A stretch of DNA of 17,802 bases, from contig JAJXXM010000164.1 of assembly GCA_021781095.1 (NCBI GenBank), forward strand, positions 1-17,802, given 5' to 3'. Of this stretch, positions 6,526-14,018 are shown one piece after another. The position numbers were made by a program, and so were the translations under genes. Source of the DNA: a bacterium. GTDB taxonomy: Bacteria; Eremiobacterota; Eremiobacteria; Baltobacterales; Baltobacteraceae. The notes under the pieces were generated by a model. That model was not told the origin of the DNA. It made no database searches and worked only from the letters and a program-made list of their open reading frames with translations. Positions within the stretch are counted from its first letter, which is position 1; every line of letters begins with the position of its first letter.

Positions 6526-7406
6526 ACGCACTCCAGATCAGCCATTTGAACAAAAAATATCGCGACCGCTTTGCGGTGCGCGATCTCACACTCGAGATCC
6601 CTCATGGATGCATCTTCGGGTTGCTCGGTCGGAACGGTGCCGGGAAGACGACAACGATCAACTGCATCCTCGGCTTCACCGAGCCGACCTCGGGCGAGAT
6701 CACCATTTTCGGGCAGAATCGCTCGCCGGAGCTTTTCGAGAGGATTGCTTATCTGCCGGAAGGCAGCGTTCTCGAAGGTTTTATGACCGGGCGCGAGCAC
6801 GCGAACCTACGCTCTAGTTCGTTCCGCTCCTTCGATCGCGCGCGCTTCGCCGAGCTGGTCGAGCGTTTCGATATCGACCTATCGCGCCGGGTCGGCAGCC
6901 TGTCCAAGGGGCAATGCCAAGCACTCGCGCTGGCGCTCGTTTTTGCTCAGGGCGCGGATTTGCTCGTTCTCGACGAGCCGGCGTCGGGGCTCGATCCGGT
7001 CGCGCAGCGTCTTTTGCTCGAACTCATCGTGCATGCCGGCGCCGACGGAAAGACGATCCTTTTCAGTTCCCATCAGATCGGCGACATCGAACGTACGGTC
7101 GAGCGTTTTGCGATTCTCAAGCGGGGCGAACTTCGCTTACATTGCGACCTCGAAGACGTGCGCCATCGCCGCGGAGTCCTTGAGTGCACGTTTGCATCAC
7201 CGCCGGACGCCGCACTTCTGCGAGAACGCCTGCCCGGCCGCTATACGCTCGACGGAAGCATGATCCGCACCTACACCGACGGAAACGCACTCGAGGTCCG
7301 GACGGCCCTTGCGTCGTTGGCTCCGCTCGAAATTCGCGAGCACGATATGACGCTCGAGGACATATTTTTTGAAACCGTCGATAGCCACGAGGAAATAGCG
7401 AAATGA
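6522..7406 (+). CDS. ABC transporter ATP-binding protein
   Basis: 294 residues with one nucleotide-binding domain. Walker A is GRNGAGKTT (Lys42), the signature-like segment is GSLSKGQCQALALAL (a variant of LSGGQ), Walker B is DLLVLDEPASGLDP and the H-loop is FSSHQIGDIERT. The Q-loop region reads ERIAYLPEGS, without an obvious Gln, as in many CcmA/BcrA-like subunits. A C-terminal extension of about 80 residues carries a beta-rich accessory domain. It hydrolyses ATP on the cytoplasmic face to drive the partner permease encoded directly downstream. The start overlaps the gntR stop (ATGA), with GGAG at 6516-6519 as ribosome binding site. Substrate unknown; antibiotic or peptide export is typical of YtrA-linked systems. 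Confidence 0.93.
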   Translation: MNALQISHLNKKYRDRFAVRDLTLEIPHGCIFGLLGRNGAGKTTTINCILGFTEPTSGEITIFGQNRSPELFERIAYLPEGSVLEGFMTGREHANLRSSSFRSFDRARFAELVERFDIDLSRRVGSLSKGQCQALALALVFAQGADLLVLDEPASGLDPVAQRLLLELIVHAGADGKTILFSSHQIGDIERTVERFAILKRGELRLHCDLEDVRHRRGVLECTFASPPDAALLRERLPGRYTLDGSMIRTYTDGNALEVRTALASLAPLEIREHDMTLEDIFFETVDSHEEIAK

Positions 7407-8176
7407 TGTACCGTGAGTTCTTAGTCATGAAAAAAGCCGTCATCGCATTGACGATAATCGCGTTGATTCCCAGCCTCATATTCGCCTACGCGCAGCTCTC
7501 CCTGCACGGTGCGGATCGCTTCTCCTCGCCGTTGAGCTTCGCACTGACCACGTTGATCGGCTGGTCCCTCGCGCTCTTTGCTTCAATCTATGGAGCGGCT
7601 TTCGCCGGGACCTCACGCGAGGCGGCGCGCACGCTGTGGGTACTGCCATCGGCACGCTGGCGTAACGCGGCTCTCGCGATGATGGTCGATGTTGCGAGCA
7701 TTTTTGTGGCATGCGCTATTTTGATCGCCATCATGTATGTTCCCGAACTCCCATTTATCGGGCCTGCGAAGATCGCGTCGATGCTGGCGAATTTCGATCC
7801 ACACGCGCTGCTCTTCGCACTCGCATTTCCATTTGCGGTCTACGGATACAGCGCGCTCGTCGGCATGCTTCTGCGGCGCGCGCCGTTTGCAGGTGTCGCC
7901 GTCATCCCCGTCGGGGTGATCTGGACGATGCTCGCGCAAGATCCGGCATCGAGCCTTTTGCGGGCGCTCGCGCCGTTCAATCCGGTCGCGCTGATGACCC
8001 ATTCCGCAAAGGCACCGGGGTTGCAGGTGAAGTTCAGCGGCTTCACCGTCGATCGCTTGGGCGCTGCACTGCATTGGCTTACTCCGAACATTGCCATCGC
8101 CATGTTGCTCGTTCTCGGAGCGGCTGCGTGCGCCGCCGCAGTAGGGCTGTGGACCAGAGCGCAAATTCTGGCGTAG
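7403..8176 (+). CDS. ABC transporter permease (six-helix, ABC-2-like)
   Basis: 257 residues with about six hydrophobic helices, near residues 12-32, 40-65, 92-115, 133-155, 157-175 and 230-252. There is no signal peptide and no enzymatic motif. This is the size and layout of ABC-2-type half permeases that work as dimers with a BcrA/CcmA-like ATPase. The start (ATG 7403) overlaps the ATPase stop by 4 bases, with GAGGAA at 7389-7394 as ribosome binding site; ATG 7406 is an alternative. It closes the three-gene operon. A convergent gene starts 88 bases on, and the gap holds only a 5-bp GC hairpin (8178-8193) with no T-tract. Function beyond transport cannot be stated. Confidence 0.85.
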   Translation: MMYREFLVMKKAVIALTIIALIPSLIFAYAQLSLHGADRFSSPLSFALTTLIGWSLALFASIYGAAFAGTSREAARTLWVLPSARWRNAALAMMVDVASIFVACAILIAIMYVPELPFIGPAKIASMLANFDPHALLFALAFPFAVYGYSALVGMLLRRAPFAGVAVIPVGVIWTMLAQDPASSLLRALAPFNPVALMTHSAKAPGLQVKFSGFTVDRLGAALHWLTPNIAIAMLLVLGAAACAAAVGLWTRAQILA

Positions 8177-8264
8177 GGCGGCATCGACGCCGCTGCGGAC
8201 TCTCTCCGCTGCCGTGGGAAGCGCCGGTCTCACGGGGCGGCGGCAGTGTGCGAACGTCCGCGCG

Positions 8265-9485
8265 TTACCGGGTGTCGTCGGCGCCGCTTTGAGTGCTGCC
8301 CATCGTGCGGATCGCGATGGTGCCGATGCCGGCGACGGCGATCGCGAGGGCGACCCAGAGCAGCCACGGGTTGCGTTCGCTCCACGGCTGCGTATGCAGG
8401 GGAACGAACCCCGGGTTGCGCTCCGGCGCGCCTAAGGTTGCATCGGCGGGAACCTCTGCAACGTGGGCGTGCGTCGCGGCATAATCGAACTGCGGTGCGC
8501 GTGCGGCGATGTTGCCGTAGATCAGGCGATAGCCGTTCGCCGGAAGGGCGTCGAACACGACGCGTCGCGGCACGCCATACGCAGTTACTACGACCGAACG
8601 CAGCGGTGCATCGCTTCCATTGTGAATGCGAATACGCCAGTCGGGCGCCTGCGTTTCATCGAAATCGATGAAGGCGCGATAGGTATCGTGCGTTCGCGCG
8701 ACCGATCCGGATGCCACCGTTTGCCAGGCGTGCCCATCCTCACTGCTCTCGATTTCGACGTCGCGAGCGTAGAGCCGATTCGCCGCATCGATACGGATGC
8801 GGTCCACCGGTACCGCATCGATGCCGATGGCGCGATAGGTTTCCGTTCCTCCTGCGGTGTGCGAAGGAGCGCCAAGCCGTACTTGGTAGCGCGCCTGCGC
8901 GGGAGCGGCCGACGGCGCCGAAAAGCGCAAGCCGAGAATCGGAAAGAGATGGTTGCGCTGCAGCACGCGCACCCGCACGTAGCGGGCCGTGCTTGCGGGA
9001 AAGGTCACCTGCGTGTTGGTTGCCAGGCCGTCGCGTTCGTAGTTGTAAATTGGTGCGTTCGTCCGAATGGTGCGCCAGGTGAGCCCATCGTCGCTCGCGT
9101 CGACATCGACGCGTGCGTCAAACGTGTCGAGCGACGTGACGATATCGAGCACGCCGTACGGAGTGCGATGCCCTCCCAAATCGGCGACCGCTTGCGAGTA
9201 GCGCGAGGGTACGAACCCGCGATCGGTGACCGTCGCATCGATCCACGTCGGGCTCTGGGAGTCCGGGGAGGTAACAATTGCAAAGGGAACCGTGCCTCCG
9301 CGTGCGTCCACGATGCGAAGATCGCTCAGGTCCGGCAACGCGTTGGCGTAAATCGTGGGCGGAACCTCGAAGGCAACGCTTCCGGTCCGCCGCGCCTGGA
9401 TCGTTCGTACGTATTTCCAATGCTCCCACCGTGCCGGAAGCGACGTAGGTGCGAGAACTGCGGCGGCGAAAGCGGCGGCGATCAC
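8265..9485 (-). CDS. DUF3999-family membrane-anchored protein
   Basis: 406 residues. A hydrophobic N-terminus (about residues 1-18) serves as signal peptide. A long beta-rich periplasmic region follows, beginning with VPPTIYANALPDLSDLRIVD, typical of DUF3999. Two discoidin/F5-8C-like stretches are visible (DASDDGLTWRTI...ARYVRVRVLQ and YARDVEIESSEDGHAWQTV). A single C-terminal transmembrane helix (NPWLLWVALAIAVAGIGTIA) and a short cytoplasmic tail end the protein. DUF3999 and DUF2339 genes are commonly found as neighbours, which supports both calls and suggests a shared envelope complex; the biochemical role is unknown. The start overlaps the DUF2339 stop by 4 bases (ATGA at 9482-9485), so production is coupled. 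Confidence 0.85.
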   Translation of the reverse strand: MIAAAFAAAVLAPTSLPARWEHWKYVRTIQARRTGSVAFEVPPTIYANALPDLSDLRIVDARGGTVPFAIVTSPDSQSPTWIDATVTDRGFVPSRYSQAVADLGGHRTPYGVLDIVTSLDTFDARVDVDASDDGLTWRTIRTNAPIYNYERDGLATNTQVTFPASTARYVRVRVLQRNHLFPILGLRFSAPSAAPAQARYQVRLGAPSHTAGGTETYRAIGIDAVPVDRIRIDAANRLYARDVEIESSEDGHAWQTVASGSVARTHDTYRAFIDFDETQAPDWRIRIHNGSDAPLRSVVVTAYGVPRRVVFDALPANGYRLIYGNIAARAPQFDYAATHAHVAEVPADATLGAPERNPGFVPLHTQPWSERNPWLLWVALAIAVAGIGTIAIRTMGSTQSGADDTR

Positions 9486-11194
9486 GTGCGCTCCTTTACC
9501 GCCCCTGCGAGGCGTTGATAGGCATAGGCAATGGCGAGCAATACGATGCCGAGCGCCAGAAACGAGACGATGCGAATGCCCGGGTTAACGGCCTCCATAT
9601 CGACCGCGAACGCCTTGATGATCGCACCCAAAAGCAGTGCTAAGCCTTCCCATCGCGCCAGCGCGAGACCGCGTCGTAATCCATATGCGAATAGGGCGAT
9701 GGCATAGAACGTCCAGAGGAGAGTGATGGCGAGTTGGCTATGGCCGACCGCCGCATACAGATCGTTCGAAAGCGCGTATAGGAGCGCAAGGTGGCCGAGC
9801 GGTTGGAATGCCGTGAAGATGCCGCGCTCCAACGCACCGATGGTGGCAGGGCACTTCTTCACGAATCCGAGATGCGCTGCAAAAAACGAGAGGGCGATAA
9901 TCGCGAAGACCGTGAAACGGTCGTTGAGGAACGGGTGCCCGCTGCTCGGCAGAAAGGTGCCGACGGCGAGTAGCGCACAGGCAAAGGCGAGATAGCCGAA
10001 GAGACGCACGGCCCAAAGATCGAATTGAAGGCCGATCCAGCAGAGCAGTGCGCCCTCGATGGCCCAAATGGCGATCGCGACCGCGCCGCTGAACGTGATC
10101 GCGACGCCGCCGGTGATGAGTGCGAGAGCGATGGCGGCGAGCACGTTGCGATCGTTGGACTTTGCCCTTTGCGCGAGCAGCACGTAGACCGCCGCGAGTG
10201 CGACGACCGCTGCAGTGAGCAGGTGACGATGCGCGGTGTAGAGTTCGAGGTGAAGGCAGAGGTAATACGCGCCCGTCGCCGATACGAGCAACGCGGATTC
10301 ATACGCCGATAGTGCGACCGACGCGAAGGCTTTGCGTATCGGCTGCCACGCAAAGAGCGTCAAGAAAAGTGTGGCAAAGAGAAGCATCGTCGGAAGCGGG
10401 AGGGCTGGAACGCTGCTTCCGGCGCCGGCGAGAAAGAACTGCGTAAAAAGAAAGGCAACAGCTTGGACGCGTGGCCACCGACGGTTGATCGGCAAGAACG
10501 CGAGTGCGCCGTCGAGGATCGCGACGTAAAAAAGTAAGGTGAGCGGTGCCGAATTTTGCGTGACGTTCAGCAACGGCGTGATGAACCCGCCCAACATCGC
10601 GAACGTAGCGGTCACTTCGGAGTTGCGATAGAGAGCGAGCACCGTTAATCCGGCGGTGACCAACGACATCGCGCCGAAACTTACCGAAATTGGAATGAGA
10701 TGGAATGCGTTGCCCGCGCCCCACAAGGAAAGATAGAGAACGCCGCCGCCGATCCCCGTGAGCGCGCCGGCGTAATGCGGCTGCCCTTTGATCTGCAGGC
10801 GGTCGCCGAGCGCGACGAGCGCGACGCCCGCTAATAAACCGATTGCAACGCGACCGCTCGGTCCCACCCATCCGTTGCTGAATGCATAGTCGATGAAAAA
10901 TGCAACGCCCAACAATAACGTGATCGCACCGATTGCCAACAAGACGCGGCCACCGAGGAACGCCTCGGCATCGGTGCGGGCCGCGGAATGCCGAGAAAGC
11001 GAAGAGGGCGACACCTCGGAGGCCGGTGCCGCGAGCACGGGTGGTGCTGCGGCTGCTGCGGGTGCGCTCGCCGCTGCGCGCCGCACGGGAGGCTCGGTCG
11101 CCTGCAGCGTCTGTAGGTTCGCCGCAAGCTCTTCGACCGTTCGTTCTAATCGTGAGAGACGTGCTTCTACATCGTTCGAGCGGGTATCGGTCAT
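9482..11194 (-). CDS. DUF2339 polytopic membrane protein
   Basis: 570 residues. An N-terminal coiled coil (DVEARLSRLERTVEELAANL, about residues 6-27) leads into an Ala/Pro-rich linker (about 35-70). Then some 16-18 transmembrane helices fill the remainder, beginning with GGRVLLAIGAITLLLGVAFF. This coiled coil, linker and helix-rich layout is that of DUF2339. The start at 11194 is supported by a good ribosome binding site (GGAGGG, complement of 11201-11206) six bases upstream. It lies 42 bases downstream of the Vgb-like lipoprotein gene and is coupled to the DUF3999 gene. The function of the family is not established; a role in envelope or polysaccharide handling is speculation. Confidence 0.9.
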   Translation of the reverse strand: MTDTRSNDVEARLSRLERTVEELAANLQTLQATEPPVRRAAASAPAAAAAPPVLAAPASEVSPSSLSRHSAARTDAEAFLGGRVLLAIGAITLLLGVAFFIDYAFSNGWVGPSGRVAIGLLAGVALVALGDRLQIKGQPHYAGALTGIGGGVLYLSLWGAGNAFHLIPISVSFGAMSLVTAGLTVLALYRNSEVTATFAMLGGFITPLLNVTQNSAPLTLLFYVAILDGALAFLPINRRWPRVQAVAFLFTQFFLAGAGSSVPALPLPTMLLFATLFLTLFAWQPIRKAFASVALSAYESALLVSATGAYYLCLHLELYTAHRHLLTAAVVALAAVYVLLAQRAKSNDRNVLAAIALALITGGVAITFSGAVAIAIWAIEGALLCWIGLQFDLWAVRLFGYLAFACALLAVGTFLPSSGHPFLNDRFTVFAIIALSFFAAHLGFVKKCPATIGALERGIFTAFQPLGHLALLYALSNDLYAAVGHSQLAITLLWTFYAIALFAYGLRRGLALARWEGLALLLGAIIKAFAVDMEAVNPGIRIVSFLALGIVLLAIAYAYQRLAGAVKERT

Positions 11195-11200
11195 GCGAGA

Positions 11201-11206
11201 CCCTCC
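11201..11206 (-). promoter_or_regulatory. Ribosome binding site for the DUF2339 gene
   Basis: GGAGGG on the minus strand, six bases before ATG 11192-11194. It is one of the few strong Shine-Dalgarno sites in the window and decides the start of this gene. Confidence 0.7.
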
Positions 11207-11236
11207 GAAAGCATTACTCGGGGTCCGGTATTGGCG

Positions 11237-12268
11237 TCATTGCGTCGTGATGCTCCCGATTTCGTTTGCACTACTCTCCGTGAACCACATATTTCCCCCG
11301 GGGCCTGCTGCGATGCCGAGCGGTCGTGCGCCATCGGGTAGCGTATACGAAAACTCGCTAACGACGCCGCTCGGGGTAATGCGCCCGATCTTATCGGCAT
11401 ATACTTCGGTGAACCACAGATTACCGTCGGGGCCGGAGGCTATTTCACCGAGCCCTGCCTGAGGAGTGATGCCCGACGTGAACTCGGTGAGCACGCCGCT
11501 CGGGGTGAGGCGCCCGATGCGACCGGCGCTAGGCTCGGTGAACCAGAGGTTGCCGTCGGGGCCGGCCGCGATGGCGACGGGAGCGATCGTGACGTTCGGG
11601 GCGAAGCTAAACTCAGTCACCGATCCGCTCGGCGTGATACGAGCGATACGATCGATTCCGGGTTCGGTAAACCACAGGTTGCCGTCGGGCCCCGCCGTTA
11701 TGCCGAAGGGGTGCGCGTTCGCACTGATACCAGATGCGAACTCGGTGACCACTCCGGATGGCGTGATGCGTCCGATTTGGTCGACGTTCTCGGTAAACCA
11801 CAGGTTGCCGTCGGGCCCTGCGACGATTGCGTTGGGGTCGGCGTTCGCAGTGATACCGGCGGAGAACTCGGTGATGGTGCCGCTCGGCGTGATTCGCCCG
11901 ATACTGTCGATGGCAGGCTCGGTGAACCAGAGGTTGCCGTCGGGACCCGCGGCTATGTCGAGGGGGAATGCATGCGGAGTGAGCCCGCTTCCGAATTCGG
12001 TGACGGCTCCGCTCGGCGTCATTCGCCCGATGCGATCGAGCGAGGGTTCGGTAAACCAAAGATTTCCGTCGGGGCCGTTCGCAATATAAAACGGCATCGC
12101 TTGGGGACTGATGCCCTGTGCGAAGTTCGTAATGAGACCGGCGGGCATCGGGCCGATACTCGTACGCGGGGGAATGTTCGCCGAGCCGCCGCAGGCCGTT
12201 AAAAAGAGTGCGAGCCCCGCAGCGGCAATAGAAACGGAGCGAAATAGGGAAGCGATATCCGATTTCAT
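11237..12268 (-). CDS. Vgb-like (NHL/'virginiamycin B lyase-type') beta-propeller lipoprotein
   Basis: 343 residues from ATG 12268; longer readings upstream lie antisense to the neighbouring gene and make no sense. The N-terminus is a lipoprotein signal peptide with lipobox LTAC (SIAAAGLALFLTACGG), so the mature protein should be membrane-anchored outside the cytoplasm. Seven near-identical 42-43-residue blades follow, each with GPDGNLWFTE, a DRIGRITPSG turn and a VTEF strand. This is the Vgb propeller pattern, but lyase activity depends on specific His/Glu residues that cannot be verified in such uniform repeats. Automatic naming as a streptogramin lyase would be unsafe; a binding or structural role is likelier. 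No Shine-Dalgarno is seen; GATAAT about ten bases upstream of the ATG suggests a leaderless transcript. Confidence 0.88.
   Translation of the reverse strand: MKSDIASLFRSVSIAAAGLALFLTACGGSANIPPRTSIGPMPAGLITNFAQGISPQAMPFYIANGPDGNLWFTEPSLDRIGRMTPSGAVTEFGSGLTPHAFPLDIAAGPDGNLWFTEPAIDSIGRITPSGTITEFSAGITANADPNAIVAGPDGNLWFTENVDQIGRITPSGVVTEFASGISANAHPFGITAGPDGNLWFTEPGIDRIARITPSGSVTEFSFAPNVTIAPVAIAAGPDGNLWFTEPSAGRIGRLTPSGVLTEFTSGITPQAGLGEIASGPDGNLWFTEVYADKIGRITPSGVVSEFSYTLPDGARPLGIAAGPGGNMWFTESSANEIGSITTQ
11250..12120 (-). repeat. Seven tandem 129-bp coding repeats in the Vgb-like gene
   Basis: On the plus strand the anchor TTGCCGTCGG (or close variants) begins at 11292, 11421, 11550, 11679, 11805, 11934 and 12063. 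That gives steps of 129 bases five times and 126 once, i.e. 43 (once 42) codons per blade. DNA identity is high around the GPDGNLWFTE codons and lower in the loops, pointing to expansion by internal duplication. The outermost copies are the most diverged. Confidence 0.88.
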
Positions 12269-12348
12269 CGGGCGGAGATTATCGAGCCCTTCCGGCAAGC
12301 CCTTGCGGTTGAGGGTGATTTCGAGCAGGGAGCCTCTGCGGCGGCGCC

Positions 12349-12356
12349 GGAGAGGG
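12349..12356 (+). promoter_or_regulatory. Ribosome binding site deciding the start at 12363
   Basis: GGAGAGGG ends six bases before ATG 12363-12365. It favours this start over in-frame ATGs at 12372 and 12399 and over the long upstream reading, which is antisense to the lipoprotein gene. Confidence 0.6.
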
Positions 12357-12362
12357 CGATGG

Positions 12363-13499
12363 ATGGACACGATGGGCGCGCTTGTGAGGCGAAGCGGCAT
12401 GGAAGCGTGCCGACGGGGCGTGTGCGCTCTTGCGATTGCATTGCTGCTGCCCGCAGCGGCGCGCGCAGCACGATGCAGCCCGGCCCCTTCGAGCGCGCGG
12501 GTGACCCCCGCCGTACGTGCGCTCGTCGACGGGATCGATGCCCGCGGCTTCGAGCGTTTTTCTCGCGCTGGTGCTTCCCGGGCGCGGGACGAGAGGAGCG
12601 GATCGCCGGTCCTCGACTGGTATTTCGATATGATTGAGTCGGGGAGAGCGCTCCTCGCTCGCCCGGCCGGTACGAGAGCGCTCCTCGCCGATCTTTCGCG
12701 TGCGGGCGTCGATCTATCGGGGCGCATCTGGGCCGATCCGGCGGAGAGCAAGTTTTCCGCGGCTGATGCAACCGCGCTCGCACGAAATTATTGCGTGCCG
12801 ACACAATGGGAAAAGCTCGCTACCAACGGGAGTCCTTTCCAGCCATGGAAAGCGGCCCACGTACCTCAGCTCCAATACCTTATTGAAACCGACGATACAC
12901 CGAGCATCATCTTCGTCGCGGGAATGAACAGTGCGCTTCCACGTATCCCGACAACCTTTGTAGAAAAGTTGCCCTACTATTCACGTGGCGGCGTTCGCGG
13001 CGCTCGCATCGAGGGGCGCACGGCGAAGACGGCACTCTACCTCTTTTGGGGCAAGCGTGACGCTCTGAAGAGCTTTCGAAAATCGCTCGATCTTCAACGT
13101 TGGAAGAGCGTTCGCGATGCCTTCAAGCCGACGTCAATTGCCCTGTCGAACGTGGCGTACGGGCGCTCCTATTCATTTTCACGCCACGTGCCGGGTGAGA
13201 TGTTTCTGGAATTTACGGCGTTGCCTCAGTTTCCACACCAACACGGAATTGCGGGAAGTGGTTTTTTACATATTGGTTCCCGAAATGCAGTGGTTGAGGT
13301 CGGCGAAGGAATTGCCGGAACGTTGAAGCCGAACTGCTTCCCGATGAAACCGAAAGAGCTCATGTGCCCCGGCGTGGATTGGATAACCTACAACGTTCTC
13401 CCGGATAAAAAATTCCGATTTTCGGCGGTCGTTCCAATGATCTACATCGTGGTTGAGCCACGAACGGGTGCGATACTCTTTATCGGTTCCCATTCATAA
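12363..13499 (+). CDS. Exported protein of unknown function
   Basis: 378 residues. A basic start and a hydrophobic core (VCALAIALLLPAAARA, about residues 20-35) form a Sec signal peptide with probable cleavage after ARA. The mature part has no family I recognise. It holds a helical N-terminal third (TPAVRALVDGIDARGFERF, ...RALLADLSRAGVDLSGR), a middle beta-rich section (PSIIFVAGMNS, TALYLFWGKRDALKSF) and a C-terminal section with RHVPGEMFLEFTALPQFPHQH and a closing IYIVVEPRTGAILFIGSHS. Four Cys remain in the mature part and might form disulfides. A 12-base gap separates it from the next membrane-protein gene, so the two are probably co-transcribed and may interact in the envelope. Divergent from the Vgb-like gene across 94 bases. 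Confidence 0.75.
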   Translation: MDTMGALVRRSGMEACRRGVCALAIALLLPAAARAARCSPAPSSARVTPAVRALVDGIDARGFERFSRAGASRARDERSGSPVLDWYFDMIESGRALLARPAGTRALLADLSRAGVDLSGRIWADPAESKFSAADATALARNYCVPTQWEKLATNGSPFQPWKAAHVPQLQYLIETDDTPSIIFVAGMNSALPRIPTTFVEKLPYYSRGGVRGARIEGRTAKTALYLFWGKRDALKSFRKSLDLQRWKSVRDAFKPTSIALSNVAYGRSYSFSRHVPGEMFLEFTALPQFPHQHGIAGSGFLHIGSRNAVVEVGEGIAGTLKPNCFPMKPKELMCPGVDWITYNVLPDKKFRFSAVVPMIYIVVEPRTGAILFIGSHS

Positions 13500-13511
13500 A
13501 GTGGACACGTA

Positions 13512-13997
13512 ATGTCCTTCAATACGATTATTGCGCTCTTGCTGCTGGCGTCGCTCCTATTAACGATGGTCGTCGTGCGGTTTGTTTCCCGGCTGGGATC
13601 GTGGAACTCGTACGTGAGGACGGCTTTGGGATATATAGTATTTCCCCTTATTTTAGGGGCGCTGTTCTTTATCGTGTTTCTCGGACCGGCCATGCCGATT
13701 GAAACGTGGTTCAATCGCTGGAAAGTGGCGACGTTAGAGCGCCACCTCTATGTGGGCGAGCCGCGGGTTGCTCTCGAACGGCAAATGGGGAAGGCGATCC
13801 CCATGCCCGACCTACGCACGTGCTGCGGCACGGAACCATCACAGGATCGGCCGGCAGCTGGGAAAGGGCGCGAGCGCTACTACTACCTTGTGGCTGGGAG
13901 CATCTGCATCGCCGCCTATAGGGGAATCGCCGTTCGTTTCGACCGCCGGGATCGCGTGAAATCGTGGCGACGCGTTGCTCTGGCAGATGGATGCTGA
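13512..13997 (+). CDS. Small membrane protein of unknown function (two helices)
   Basis: 161 residues. Two transmembrane helices are seen at about residues 5-22 (IIALLLLASLLLTMVVV) and 36-59 (TALGYIVFPLILGALFFIVFLG). A soluble tail of about 100 residues follows, with DLRTCCGTEP and the hydrophobic LVAGSICIAAYRGIAVRFD. No known domain is recognised. There is no clear Shine-Dalgarno, and it starts 12 bases after the exported-protein gene, suggesting coupled expression. It converges with the BNR-repeat gene, with 21 bases between stops and no evident terminator. Real-gene status rests on the hydrophobic pattern and operon position. Confidence 0.65.
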   Translation: MSFNTIIALLLLASLLLTMVVVRFVSRLGSWNSYVRTALGYIVFPLILGALFFIVFLGPAMPIETWFNRWKVATLERHLYVGEPRVALERQMGKAIPMPDLRTCCGTEPSQDRPAAGKGRERYYYLVAGSICIAAYRGIAVRFDRRDRVKSWRRVALADGC

Positions 13998-14018
13998 TTT
14001 GGCCGCCCTCGGTGCAAC

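Noticed and set aside
5801..8176. Integrated element using tRNA-Thr as attachment site
   Set aside because: No integrase and no direct repeat of the tRNA 3' end was found downstream within the window.
8178..8193. Terminator between the permease and DUF3999 genes
   Set aside because: Only a 5-bp GC stem with a six-base loop and no T-tract.
8463..9518. 351-residue plus-strand ORF opposite the DUF3999 gene
   Set aside because: Arg-rich shadow of a well-supported gene with a signal peptide and transmembrane anchor.
11250..12120. CRISPR-like array from regularly spaced repeats
   Set aside because: The 129-bp period is in frame and encodes propeller blades; no short palindromic repeats or spacers.
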